Assembly (NCBI GenBank): GCA_045565285.1
Contig: JBJLFR010000013.1
Coordinates: 1-43,686, forward strand
Source: CACIIZ01 sp045565285
GTDB lineage: Bacteria; Pseudomonadota; Alphaproteobacteria; Rhodobacterales; Rhodobacteraceae
Length of the DNA stretch: 43,686 nucleotides
Direction of reading: 5' to 3'
The number at the start of each line of letters is the position of its first letter. The first letter of the stretch is position 1. Positions 18,458-26,805 of the stretch are shown piece by piece. The position numbers were made by a program, and so were the translations under genes. The notes under the pieces were generated by a model. That model searched no databases and had not been told where the DNA came from. It saw only the letters and a list, made by a program, of their open reading frames with translations.

Positions 18458-19066
18458 CTAGATAAAGTTTAGTAAAGTAAAAAATAAATAAAAAGTGATT
18501 AAAAATAAAAATATATATAAATTTGATAAAAATTTATGAGCCCGTCCAAAAATTGATGTAAAAATCCAAGCATAGCAAAAAATAGAAAAAAAATTCAAAA
18601 ACCATGATATCCAAATATTATAAAAAATTACTTCAATGATAGATAATGACAACAGTATAGGACTATACACTATTGTTGCCCAAAAAAAAGCAAGTCTAGT
18701 TTCAAAAAAACTAGCTTTGCTACCAAATGGCAAACAAAATATATGAAGAAAAAAAGAAATTATATATAAAAAAAGTGGAACAAAAAAAATTGAAGCAAAT
18801 AAATCAATTCCTATCTTATCAATAAGATTAATCTCATAAAAATATTCAGGTTTTTGTGAAACCCTTAATGGTAATCTTTGTAAAAAAAATACAAAAGAAA
18901 TAAAAAAAGAGTAAGCAAGTAGTCTAGCTTCATTAACATTATTATATAGTTGATTATCAAAGGAATTCCTTAATCCTTTGTAAGCCAAAAAAATATCAGC
19001 AATAAATCCTTTGAATAAAAATAAGGTTAATAGATTTTTAAAAGGTAGTTTGGTTAAATAGGACAT
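18458..19066 (-). CDS. Second integral membrane protein in the suf operon (possibly Yip1-like)
   Basis: 202 aa with about five hydrophobic segments. A basic/soluble N-terminal part contains YKGLRNSFDNQLYNNVNEARLLAYSFF. The hydrophobic arrangement resembles the neighbouring Yip1-like protein, so the two may be distant paralogues or partners. No known active-site motif is seen. It begins seven bases after sufD ends and is followed four bases later by the second membrane gene. Function not recognised. Confidence 0.6.
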   Translation of the reverse strand: MSYLTKLPFKNLLTLFLFKGFIADIFLAYKGLRNSFDNQLYNNVNEARLLAYSFFISFVFFLQRLPLRVSQKPEYFYEINLIDKIGIDLFASIFFVPLFLYIISFFLHIFCLPFGSKASFFETRLAFFWATIVYSPILLSLSIIEVIFYNIWISWFLNFFSIFCYAWIFTSIFGRAHKFLSNLYIFLFLITFYLFFTLLNFI

Positions 19067-19073
19067 AATTTGA

Positions 19074-20315
19074 CTAAGTCAATATTTTAGAAATTTGATT
19101 TTGAATATGATCAATTAAATTTTTATCGTCAATTTCATCTAATATTTCAGCAAAAAAAGCTTGAATAAGTTTTTTTTGAGCTTCAACCAAAGGTATACCC
19201 CTAGACTGAAGATAAAATAAATGATCATCATTCAAAGATCCCGATATTGAACCATGTGAACATACTACATCATCAGCATATATTTCCAATTCTGGTTTTA
19301 CTAAAAATTGACAATCATCTGTAAGAATTAAACCATTACTCATTTGATAACCGTCAGTTTTTTGAGCCTTAGGAGAAACATAAATTTTTCCTTGAAATAT
19401 AGCCTTTGCTCCATTTGTTAATGCATTTTTGATTATTTGTCGACTTATACAAGATTCTTGCTGATGGGATATAAAAACTGTATTATCACAAATTGAAGTA
19501 TCTTTTTTTCCAAATCCAAGACTCGCAACTGTTGCATTACAATCAGAACCTTCTAAAAAAAAATTAACCTCATTTCTAACTGGATTTTCACTAAAAGAAA
19601 AATTTACAGTTTTAACATTTGAATTTTTTTTACAATTTCCAAACAAATGATAGATAACTGTTTCAGCCATATCTATATTTATAATTTTATTGTGTTCAAA
19701 ATTAGAATTTTTATCAGCAAAGAATTCTGACACTATATTATATTTTGATTTCCCATAAAAATGCTCAATGATTTTTATTTCAGCACCTTCTTCAAAATCA
19801 AACAAATTTCTAATTATAGATTTTTTGTGTTCATTTCCTTCATAAATAATATGAAATTTTTTTTTCGTTCCTTTTTTGAATTTTATAAACACACCATCTG
19901 CAGCATTAAAACCATTAAATAAGGCTAATGGTCTTTCATAAGGCTTTTCAGCATTCAACTGTGCTTTACCAAATTTTAACCTACTCCAATGAGATTCATC
20001 TATAACAGCATCATTATAACTACTAACTTCAACATTTTTTTCACTTTGATTAAATTTTATTAGAGAATCAAAATCAAGGATACCATCTTTAAATCTTATA
20101 GAACTTTCAGCTATTTCATTAATATTAAATGATGAACTTAATTTTTTTTTGTCATGGGATAATTTTTTATTAAAATTTTTATCATGCCATATCAAAGGGG
20201 ATGCAAATCTCCAATACTCACTTTTACGATCAAGCATATCTATTTTTTTAAATGATTTTTCATATTGTTTAGTGTGAGCGTCAATCCAATGACTATTCAT
20301 ATTGTTAAATTCCAT
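19074..20315 (-). CDS. sufD: Fe-S cluster assembly protein SufD
   Basis: 413 aa component of the SufBC2D scaffold on which new Fe-S clusters are built. The central right-handed beta-helix region and the conserved C-terminal part are visible. The latter runs from AIFQGKIYV through QMSNGLILTDD and KPELEIYADDVVCSHGSISG to DDHLFYLQSRGIP. The Cys-His pair in VVCSHG corresponds to residues conserved in SufD/SufB C-termini. The N-terminus is divergent, as usual for SufD. It lies 33 bases after sufC. Seven bases downstream begins a membrane-protein gene rather than sufS, so the canonical sufBCDS order is interrupted. Confidence 0.93.
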   Translation of the reverse strand: MEFNNMNSHWIDAHTKQYEKSFKKIDMLDRKSEYWRFASPLIWHDKNFNKKLSHDKKKLSSSFNINEIAESSIRFKDGILDFDSLIKFNQSEKNVEVSSYNDAVIDESHWSRLKFGKAQLNAEKPYERPLALFNGFNAADGVFIKFKKGTKKKFHIIYEGNEHKKSIIRNLFDFEEGAEIKIIEHFYGKSKYNIVSEFFADKNSNFEHNKIINIDMAETVIYHLFGNCKKNSNVKTVNFSFSENPVRNEVNFFLEGSDCNATVASLGFGKKDTSICDNTVFISHQQESCISRQIIKNALTNGAKAIFQGKIYVSPKAQKTDGYQMSNGLILTDDCQFLVKPELEIYADDVVCSHGSISGSLNDDHLFYLQSRGIPLVEAQKKLIQAFFAEILDEIDDKNLIDHIQNQISKILT

Positions 20316-20348
20316 GTTTTTACCTTGAAATCATTTAGATAGATTAAA

Positions 20349-21095
20349 TCAGGTCAATAAATGAGTATATCCCTGCTCTTCAACTTCAATTGCTAATTCT
20401 GGGCCACCAGTTTTTATTATATTTCCTTTAGCCATAATATGAACAAAATCAGGTTTAATATAATTCAAAAGCCTTTGATAATGAGTTATTATTAAAAAAG
20501 ATCTGTCATCAGACCTTAATGAATTAACCCCGTTAGAAACTTGCTTCATAGCATCAACATCTAATCCACTATCCGTTTCATCTAAAACACAAAACCTAGG
20601 CTCTAACAAAGACATTTGGAGTATCTCATTCCTTTTTTTTTCTCCTCCTGAAAATCCAACATTAAGTGGTCTTTTCAACATCTCCATATCGATTTTTAAC
20701 TTATCAGCTTTATGCTTTAAAACCTTCAAAAACTCAGCAGGATTTAATTCACTTTTACCATTAAATTTTCTCTGCGAATTAAGTGCAGTTCTAATAAACG
20801 AAAGATTCCCAACACCTGGAATCTCAATTGGATATTGAAAAGCTAAAAAAATTCCCTTTGCTGCTCTTTCGTCAGGTTCAAATTCTAATATACTTTCATT
20901 ATCAAGTTTTATATCTCCATCTATAACTTCATACCCATCTTTTCCTGAAAGAGTATAAGATAAAGTAGATTTACCAGAGCCGTTTGGCCCCATAATAGCA
21001 TGAACTTCTCCTGGATTTATTTTTAAATTAATTCCATTAATAATTTTCTTATCAACTTCAGAAATATTCACATGTAGATTTTGTATTTCAAACAT
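20349..21095 (-). CDS. sufC: Fe-S cluster assembly ATPase SufC
   Basis: 248 aa ABC-type ATPase that powers the SufBC2D scaffold. Walker A is GPNGSGKSTLSYTLSG, the signature motif is NVGFSGGEKKRNEILQM, Walker B is CVLDETDSGLDVDA, and a switch histidine lies in LIITHYQRLL. The open frame extends three codons upstream to a TTG inside sufB. The ATG at 21095, one base after the sufB stop, gives the conventional MFEIQNL start and is preferred. Very tight coupling to sufB suggests balanced expression. Confidence 0.96.
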   Translation of the reverse strand: MFEIQNLHVNISEVDKKIINGINLKINPGEVHAIMGPNGSGKSTLSYTLSGKDGYEVIDGDIKLDNESILEFEPDERAAKGIFLAFQYPIEIPGVGNLSFIRTALNSQRKFNGKSELNPAEFLKVLKHKADKLKIDMEMLKRPLNVGFSGGEKKRNEILQMSLLEPRFCVLDETDSGLDVDAMKQVSNGVNSLRSDDRSFLIITHYQRLLNYIKPDFVHIMAKGNIIKTGGPELAIEVEEQGYTHLLT

Positions 21096-21096
21096 A

Positions 21097-22620
21097 TTAA
21101 CCAACTGACCCTTCCAAACTTATTGCAACTAATTTTTGTGCTTCAAGAGCAAACTCCATTGGTAAAGCCTGTAATACCTCTTTGCAAAAACCATTAATAA
21201 TTAGGGCAACAGCATCTTCTTCATTAATTCCACGCTGCAAACAGTAAAAAAGTTGATCATCATCTATTTTTGAAGTTGTAGCCTCATGCTCTGTCCTAGA
21301 AGAATTATTTTTATTTTCTATATATGGAACAGTATGAGCCCCACATTTATTACCAATTAATAAACTATCACATTGGGTAAAATTTCTACTATTAGATGCC
21401 TTTGGATGAATGTTTACTAAACCTCTATAAGTATTCTGTGCTTTACCAGCTGAAATACCTTTTGATACAATTCTACTTCTAGTTCCTTTACCTAGGTGTA
21501 TCATCTTCGTCCCAGTATCTGCTTGTTGAAAATTATTGGCTATAGCTACAGAATAAAATTCTCCCTGGCTATTATCACCTCTTAGAATACAGGATGGATA
21601 TTTCCAAGTAACAGCAGAACCAGTTTCAATCTGTGTCCACATTACTTTAGAGTTTTTACCCCTGCAATCTGCTCTTTTAGTTACAAAATTATATATCCCA
21701 CCTTTACCATTTTCATCGCCTGGATACCAATTTTGTACGGTAGAGTACTTAATATTTGCATCATCAAGCAATACAAGCTCTACCACTGCAGCATGCAATT
21801 GATTTGTATCCCTCATAGGTGCAGTACAACCTTCTAAATAACTTACATACGAACCTTTGTCAGCAATGATTAGAGTTCGCTCGAATTGCCCAGTATTTTC
21901 GGCATTTATTCTAAAATAAGTACTTAATTCCATTGGGCATCTTACACCTTTAGGTATATAAACAAAAGATCCATCAGAAAAAACAGCAGAGTTTAATGTA
22001 GCAAAGTAATTATCAGTTCTAGGTACAACAGTACCTATATATTTTTTAACTAACTCAGGATATAATTTAACAGCTTCAGAAATTGAGCAAAATATTATCC
22101 CTAATTTTTCTAATTCATCCCTAAAAGTTGTGCCTACAGAAACACTATCAAAAACTGCATCTACGGCTACTTTTGGAGGATTGCTTTCATTTTTGGTTTC
22201 AGAGCCTATAACTCCAGCTAAAAATTCTTGTTCCTTAAGAGGAATACCAAGTTTTTCATAAGTTTCTAATAAGGCAGGTTCAACTTCTGAAAGTGACTTG
22301 GGTCTTTTATTCATTGATTTTGGTTTAGCATAATAATACTGATCATTATATTCTATGTGTTTGTAACTCAACATCGGCCAATCAGGTTCATCCATTTTTA
22401 ACCATCTTCTATATGACTCTAATCTCCAGTCAAGCATCCAAGTTGGTTCTGAATTTTTTTTTGAAATTAATTTAACTATATCCTCTGAAAGACCTTTGGG
22501 AGCATAATCCATATCAATATCAGTGGTAAAACCGTACTTATATTTTTCACCAAGTAATTTAACGGAATCAATTGTATCTTGATCGATACCTTCTTTTGCT
22601 TCTAATTTTAAATCTGTCAT
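21097..22620 (-). CDS. sufB: Fe-S cluster assembly scaffold SufB
   Basis: 507 aa core subunit of the SufBC2D complex, which binds the nascent cluster. The protein is highly conserved along its length: PKGLSEDIVKLIS, WMLDWRLESYRRW, YFRINAENTGQFERTLI, VSYLEGCTAP, the long beta-helix, and the C-terminal HTVPYIENKN and EHEATTSKIDDDQLFYCLQRG. Length is at the upper end of the family and normal for alphaproteobacteria. It follows the cysteine desulfurase gene by 32 bases and is coupled to sufC. Confidence 0.97.
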   Translation of the reverse strand: MTDLKLEAKEGIDQDTIDSVKLLGEKYKYGFTTDIDMDYAPKGLSEDIVKLISKKNSEPTWMLDWRLESYRRWLKMDEPDWPMLSYKHIEYNDQYYYAKPKSMNKRPKSLSEVEPALLETYEKLGIPLKEQEFLAGVIGSETKNESNPPKVAVDAVFDSVSVGTTFRDELEKLGIIFCSISEAVKLYPELVKKYIGTVVPRTDNYFATLNSAVFSDGSFVYIPKGVRCPMELSTYFRINAENTGQFERTLIIADKGSYVSYLEGCTAPMRDTNQLHAAVVELVLLDDANIKYSTVQNWYPGDENGKGGIYNFVTKRADCRGKNSKVMWTQIETGSAVTWKYPSCILRGDNSQGEFYSVAIANNFQQADTGTKMIHLGKGTRSRIVSKGISAGKAQNTYRGLVNIHPKASNSRNFTQCDSLLIGNKCGAHTVPYIENKNNSSRTEHEATTSKIDDDQLFYCLQRGINEEDAVALIINGFCKEVLQALPMEFALEAQKLVAISLEGSVG

Positions 22621-22652
22621 TTTTTTTCCATTTATTTGATATTATTTATCTA

Positions 22653-23687
22653 TTAATTTTTTTTTTGAAAACTAGACCAGACTGATACAAATTTTTCTAA
22701 TTCAGTTTTAGTTGTTGTTCCACCAATAGAAACCCTAATTGCGCAATTACTCTCAAATTCTGAAAAACCCATACCAGCTAATGAGTTTTGTTTATTTTTT
22801 TTTCCACTTGAACAAGCCATACCAGAAGAGATAGCGAAGCCTTCTAAGTCTAGTGCTGCGACTTGATGATCATTTTTCCAACCAGGTGTAATAAAAAAAC
22901 TTGTATTAGGCAATCTACTATTATCTTTCCCAACAACGTTAGTATGTTTGCTTTCATTCAATATCATTTCTTCTAAATAATCTCTGTTTGATTTAATCTC
23001 ATCCAATTTGCCAGAATTAATTTCAGATGACTTATCTTCTATAGATGCAGCAAAACCTTCGATATTCATTAAATTTTCTGTTCCTGACCTTTTCCCAAAT
23101 TCTTGACCACCACCTCTCATAAAAGAATCTAAAGCATCAATATCCTTGGCAATAATGGCACCTATTCCCTTAGGCCCTCCAATTTTATGTGATGAAATTG
23201 CTGAAAATTCAAAATCAAACCCAGAAAAATCAATAAACAGTTTTCCAAAACCCTGAACTGCATCAGTAAAATAAATCCCTTTTGGAATTGTCTGAATAAT
23301 ACCAGTTTCCGAATTAGCTACCTGAAGAGTTGAATTTAATGGATCTTCGATATCTACTTTTCCATTTCTGGATATGTTAATATTTGCAGTTGACCATTCT
23401 TTTACACAATCATGTTCTATTGGTGCACATTTTATTTTTTTTTTATGCAAAACCATAGCTGCTGATTCTGTTGCACCTGAAGTAAAAATAATATTGAAAC
23501 GTGATTTCAACCCTAATATTTCAGCTATTTTATCACGTGCTTTTTCTATTGCTATCCTAGCCGTCCTACCCTCAAAATGTGATGATGAAGGGTTTCCAAA
23601 ATTTGCAAAGGATTTTTTCATTGCATTAAATGCACTCTTAGACAATGGGCTTGAAGCATTCCAATCTAAATATATTCGATTTGCCAT
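22653..23687 (-). CDS. Cysteine desulfurase (group I, IscS/NifS-like) of the suf operon
   Basis: 344 aa class V aminotransferase-fold PLP enzyme. Visible are the N-terminal YLDWNASSPLS, FTSGATESAAMVL, the PLP-lysine segment SSHKIGGPKGIGA, GGGQEFGKRSGTEN and the active-site cysteine in SSGMACSSGKK. It is shorter than E. coli IscS (about 404) but matches the compact desulfurase found next to the Rrf2 regulator in alphaproteobacterial suf operons. The ATG follows the regulator's TAG stop directly. The operon therefore holds two desulfurases, this one and SufS. Which of them feeds SufBCD cannot be told from sequence. Confidence 0.92.
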   Translation of the reverse strand: MANRIYLDWNASSPLSKSAFNAMKKSFANFGNPSSSHFEGRTARIAIEKARDKIAEILGLKSRFNIIFTSGATESAAMVLHKKKIKCAPIEHDCVKEWSTANINISRNGKVDIEDPLNSTLQVANSETGIIQTIPKGIYFTDAVQGFGKLFIDFSGFDFEFSAISSHKIGGPKGIGAIIAKDIDALDSFMRGGGQEFGKRSGTENLMNIEGFAASIEDKSSEINSGKLDEIKSNRDYLEEMILNESKHTNVVGKDNSRLPNTSFFITPGWKNDHQVAALDLEGFAISSGMACSSGKKNKQNSLAGMGFSEFESNCAIRVSIGGTTTKTELEKFVSVWSSFQKKN

Positions 23688-24143
23688 CTAACTATCAGAA
23701 ATAGTTATAAAATTTGGCACTGCAGGGCAAGGATTTAATTGATCGGCAGTAATATCGGATAATCTCATCTGGTGCAAAAAGACATACATATTTGCTGATA
23801 ATTGTTCCCACATCTTATTAGATAAAACTTCCTCGTTAGTTTTATTTTTTTTTAAAATACTATTACTTTCTGAACCAAGATCCAAATCTTGATCAACAGC
23901 TTTTAAAATTTCAGTTACTCTTAACAAATCAGGTGATTTAGCTACAGCATAACCTCCAGATGCTCCTCTAAATGATTTAACAATGCCAGCTTTTCTTAAT
24001 TTTAAAAATAATTGTTCTAAATAAGGCAGGGATATTTTTTGTCTTTCTGAGATTTCAGATAAACTAATATTTTTTTTATTACTTCTGGATGATAAATCAA
24101 CAAGAGCAATTAAAGCATATCTTCCTTGCGTATTCAACTTCAT
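23688..24143 (-). CDS. Rrf2-family regulator, single-cysteine IscR type
   Basis: 151 aa winged-helix transcription factor. The N-terminal Rrf2 signature is clear: MKLNTQGRYALIALVDLS, the recognition-helix region ISLPYLEQLFLKLRKAGIVKS and the wing FRGASGGYAV. E. coli IscR holds a [2Fe-2S] cluster with three cysteines near residues 92-106. That cluster region here has none; the only cysteine is Cys139 in NPCPAVPNF. The IscR of Rhodobacter sphaeroides is also known to have a single cysteine and still act as an iron-sulfur-dependent repressor, so this is probably the same type. It leads the suf operon and has a candidate IscR site in its own promoter. Confidence 0.9.
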   Translation of the reverse strand: MKLNTQGRYALIALVDLSSRSNKKNISLSEISERQKISLPYLEQLFLKLRKAGIVKSFRGASGGYAVAKSPDLLRVTEILKAVDQDLDLGSESNSILKKNKTNEEVLSNKMWEQLSANMYVFLHQMRLSDITADQLNPCPAVPNFITISDS

Positions 24144-24159
24144 TTCATTATTAACCTAA

Positions 24160-24184
24160 ATAGTTGACTAAAACAATATAAACA
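24160..24184 (+). promoter_or_regulatory. Candidate IscR binding site (strong left half-site)
   Basis: ATAGTTGACTAAAAC at 24160-24174 fits the first 15 positions of the E. coli type 1 IscR consensus (ATASYYGACTRWWWY...) without a mismatch. The right half up to 24184 is degenerate. The site starts 17 bases before the regulator's ATG and lies just downstream of the proposed -10, a position suited to repression. The consensus is recalled from memory and binding is inferred. Confidence 0.5.
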
Positions 24185-24204
24185 CTTAACTCATTAGAAT
24201 TAAT
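24176..24204 (-). promoter_or_regulatory. Candidate promoter of the suf operon
   Basis: On the minus strand TATATT (24181-24176) is preceded, after 17 bases, by TTAATT (24204-24199). The -35 is a poor match, as expected if activation or alternative contacts matter. A start near 24169 falls inside the IscR-like site, and the Irr-like box lies just upstream of the -35. Confidence 0.35.
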
Positions 24205-24217
24205 TCACAAACGGTAA

Positions 24218-24234
24218 TTTAGAACCATTCTAGA
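24218..24234. promoter_or_regulatory. Candidate Irr box (iron control element, ICE)
   Basis: TTTAGAACCATTCTAGA is an inverted repeat that differs at one position from the form TTTAGAA-N3-TTCTAAA known for Irr, the heme-responsive Fur-family regulator of alphaproteobacteria. It lies between the divergent suf operon and hydrolase gene, about 75 bases upstream of the regulator's ATG. Irr and IscR/RirA sites together before suf operons are established in Rhizobiales and Rhodobacteraceae. Whether this organism has Irr is not visible here. Confidence 0.55.
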
Positions 24235-24282
24235 TTAGTTAAATAATATGGTCAATAAGCAAGAAAAAAATATGGAGAAAAT

Positions 24283-24933
24283 ATGCCTGAAGTAATATTT
24301 CAAGGTCCTGATGGTCGTTTAGAAGGTAGATTTCACCCACAACAAACCCTGGATTCACCTATTGCAATAATATTACATCCTCATCCTGAATATAGTGGTA
24401 CAATGAATAATAAGGTGGTTTATAATCTCCATTACTTATTCTATAAAATGGGTTTTTCTTGTTTAAGATTTAACTTTCGAGGAGTAGGCAAAAGTGAAGG
24501 TGCATATGACCAAGGTGTTGGTGAATTAGCAGACGCTACGTCTGCATTAGATTACTTGCAATTAAACGTTCCTAACGCAAGGGCATGCTGGGTTATAGGT
24601 TTTTCCTTTGGAGCTTGGATAGGCATGCAGATTTTAATGAGAAGACCAGAAGTAACTGGATTCATAGCTGTGTCACCACCAGCAAATACTTATGATTTTT
24701 CATTTTTAGCACCTTGCCCATCATCTGGATTAATAATAAATGGTGAAAATGATAGAGTAGTTCCAAGTGTAAAAGTAAATGAATTAGTTAACAAATTGCA
24801 ACAGCAAAAAGGAATTACCATATCTCACGAAACAATAAAAAATGCTAATCATTTTTTTGATCCCGGAATGGACGAAATGTTAAATTTAACTAAAAAATAT
24901 GTACAGAAAAGATTATTAGAAAATACACGCTAA
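24283..24933 (+). CDS. Alpha/beta hydrolase
   Basis: 216 aa cytoplasmic alpha/beta-hydrolase-fold protein. A GFSFGAW nucleophile elbow puts the serine at residue 108. Asp157 in NGENDRVVP and His190 in NANHFF complete a plausible catalytic triad. HPHPEYSGTMNNKVV and FNFRGVGKSEG are typical of the small dienelactone-hydrolase-like subfamily common in alphaproteobacteria, whose substrates are unknown. GGAG lies before the ATG. It is divergent from the suf operon regulator and may share the Irr/IscR control region. A related hydrolase is often near suf genes in alphaproteobacteria. tyrS starts four bases after its stop. Confidence 0.85.
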   Translation: MPEVIFQGPDGRLEGRFHPQQTLDSPIAIILHPHPEYSGTMNNKVVYNLHYLFYKMGFSCLRFNFRGVGKSEGAYDQGVGELADATSALDYLQLNVPNARACWVIGFSFGAWIGMQILMRRPEVTGFIAVSPPANTYDFSFLAPCPSSGLIINGENDRVVPSVKVNELVNKLQQQKGITISHETIKNANHFFDPGMDEMLNLTKKYVQKRLLENTR

Positions 24934-24937
24934 TTTA

Positions 24938-26194
24938 ATGCAAAATAAAGAAATAAAATCACAATTCCTGTCTACTTTATTTTCACGTGGATTTATACAT
25001 AACTGTACAGATTTTTCCGGATTAGATTTAGCATTAAAAAATAATGAAAGATTGGTTGCTTATGTTGGATATGATGCTACTGCTAAATCTCTTCATGTAG
25101 GGCATCTTGTTAATATAATGATGCTAAGATGGTTTCAAAAGTGTGGTGGAATTCCTATTACCTTAATTGGTGGAGGGACTACTAGAGTTGGCGATCCATC
25201 TTTTAGATCTGAAGAAAGGCCATTACTTAGTATAAATGAAATAAAAAATAATATTTCATCCCTAAAGATAGTCTTTAAAAATTATATTAAATATGAAAAT
25301 CATAAAAATAAGGCACTTATGTTAGATAATTCTGATTGGTTGCCAAAACTTAATTATCTTGATTTTTTAAGAGAATATGGGAAACATTTCTCAATAAATA
25401 GAATGCTTTCATTTGAATCAGTTAAAACAAGGTTAGAAAGAGAGCAATCTTTAAGTTTTTTAGAATTCAATTACATGCTACTTCAAGCCTATGATTTTTT
25501 TATACTAAAAAAAGATTATAATTGTTCAGTTCAATTTGGTGGATCAGATCAGTGGGGAAATATTTTGTCAGGAATTGAATTAATCAGAAAATTAACAAAT
25601 GAAAAATCTTTTGGCCTTACAACCCCTCTTATTACTACATCAGATGGTAAAAAAATGGGAAAATCCCAAGGTAAAGCAGTATGGTTGCAATCAGAATTAC
25701 TTTCTCCATACGATTTTTGGCAATTTTGGCGAAATACTTCAGACTCAGATGTTGAAAATTTTTTACTCTTATATACCGAAATTCCACTTGCTGAATGTAA
25801 AAAATATGGCAGATTGAAAGGTTCAAAAATCAATGACGCAAAAATATTATTGGCAAATAAAGTTACAGAATTATGCCATGGAAAAGAATCATCTAATAAA
25901 GCGTTTAAAACAGCAACTAATGTTTTTAGTTATGGTGAAGCTGATGAGAATTTACCAACAAAATTTCTTTTAAAAAAAGATTTGCATCCTGATATAGGCA
26001 TTGTACAACTCTATTTATTATCTGGACTTGTAAAAAGTGGGAAAGAAGCAAAAAGATTAATTAAAGAAAATGGAGCAAAATTAAATGACGAAATTATTAA
26101 ATCACCTGATCTCAGGCTAAACCTCAAAAATTTTAAGAGTAAAGTTAAGCTTTCTTCTGGTAAAAAAAAGCACATGTTAATAAGGATCAAATAA
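24938..26194 (+). CDS. tyrS: Tyrosyl-tRNA synthetase
   Basis: 418 aa class I aminoacyl-tRNA synthetase. The HIGH motif appears as HVGH (residues 53-56) after AYVGYDATAKSL, and the KMSKS loop as KKMGKS (238-243). QFGGSDQWGN is the tyrosine/ATP pocket motif. The C-terminal S4-like RNA-binding domain is present (LVKSGKEAKRLIKENGAKLNDE region). Length is normal for the bacterial TyrS type. It begins four bases after the hydrolase stop and is probably cotranscribed with it. It ends 22 bases before the convergent cyclophilin gene. Confidence 0.96.
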   Translation: MQNKEIKSQFLSTLFSRGFIHNCTDFSGLDLALKNNERLVAYVGYDATAKSLHVGHLVNIMMLRWFQKCGGIPITLIGGGTTRVGDPSFRSEERPLLSINEIKNNISSLKIVFKNYIKYENHKNKALMLDNSDWLPKLNYLDFLREYGKHFSINRMLSFESVKTRLEREQSLSFLEFNYMLLQAYDFFILKKDYNCSVQFGGSDQWGNILSGIELIRKLTNEKSFGLTTPLITTSDGKKMGKSQGKAVWLQSELLSPYDFWQFWRNTSDSDVENFLLLYTEIPLAECKKYGRLKGSKINDAKILLANKVTELCHGKESSNKAFKTATNVFSYGEADENLPTKFLLKKDLHPDIGIVQLYLLSGLVKSGKEAKRLIKENGAKLNDEIIKSPDLRLNLKNFKSKVKLSSGKKKHMLIRIK

Positions 26195-26216
26195 GTTTAA
26201 TAGCTTCTAAAAATTA

Positions 26217-26783
26217 TTACTCACTTTTTATAATTACTTTCTTCATGAAATCAGGATCTTTTTCTATCATTCCATTTTTGTTAGGTTCACCTTTTTTTAT
26301 TTTATCTACTATATCCATACCTGATAACACTTTACCAAAAACTGTATAATTTCCATTAAGAAAATGACCATCTTCTAACATAATAAAAAATTGACTATTA
26401 GCTGAGTTAGGGTCTTGTGCTCTTGCCATACCTACAATCCCTCTATCAAAAGGAACGTCACTAAATTCAGATTTTAGATTATCTAAATCCGATCCCCCTC
26501 TTCCAACCATTCCAGGAGAAAATCCAGCAAATAAATTACCAAATTTAACATCGCCAGTTTGAGCCATAAAACCTTCAATAACCCTGTGAAAAACAACACC
26601 ATCATATTTTTTATTATTCACTAAGTTAATAATCTGTTTAACATGATTTGGTGAAATATTTTCCATGAGTTCTATTTGAATATCTCCATCTATGCTACCT
26701 GACACTTCAATTTCCATAATTGTTTTAGCATTTATAAAAGAATAGCTCGAAAATAATAGTATCAAAGAAATTATGTATCTCAA
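26217..26783 (-). CDS. Peptidyl-prolyl cis-trans isomerase, cyclophilin type, exported
   Basis: 188 aa. An N-terminal signal peptide of about 19 residues (MRYIISLILLFSSYSFINA) precedes a compact cyclophilin domain, so the protein acts in the periplasm. Active-site landmarks are VVFHRVIEGFMAQTGD, the PNSANSQFFIML segment and HFLNGNYTVFGKV. A central insert, GNLFAGFSPGMVGRGGSDL, resembles that of other alphaproteobacterial PpiA/PpiB. It lies next to a cytoplasmic paralogue in tandem (22 bases apart), sharing a 68-base identical stretch. It is the last gene of the uvrA-coaD-ppi-ppi run. Confidence 0.93.
   Translation of the reverse strand: MRYIISLILLFSSYSFINAKTIMEIEVSGSIDGDIQIELMENISPNHVKQIINLVNNKKYDGVVFHRVIEGFMAQTGDVKFGNLFAGFSPGMVGRGGSDLDNLKSEFSDVPFDRGIVGMARAQDPNSANSQFFIMLEDGHFLNGNYTVFGKVLSGMDIVDKIKKGEPNKNGMIEKDPDFMKKVIIKSE
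26335..26402. repeat. 68-bp direct repeat, copy 1 (within the exported cyclophilin gene)
   Basis: This stretch is identical base for base, wobble positions included, to 26918-26985 in the neighbouring cyclophilin gene, 583 bases away in the same orientation. It encodes the active-site region through the NGNYTVFGK segment. Identity at silent sites suggests recent gene conversion rather than selection alone. Confidence 0.9.
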
Positions 26784-26805
26784 AGTTTTCCTCCTTTTTT
26801 AAAAA

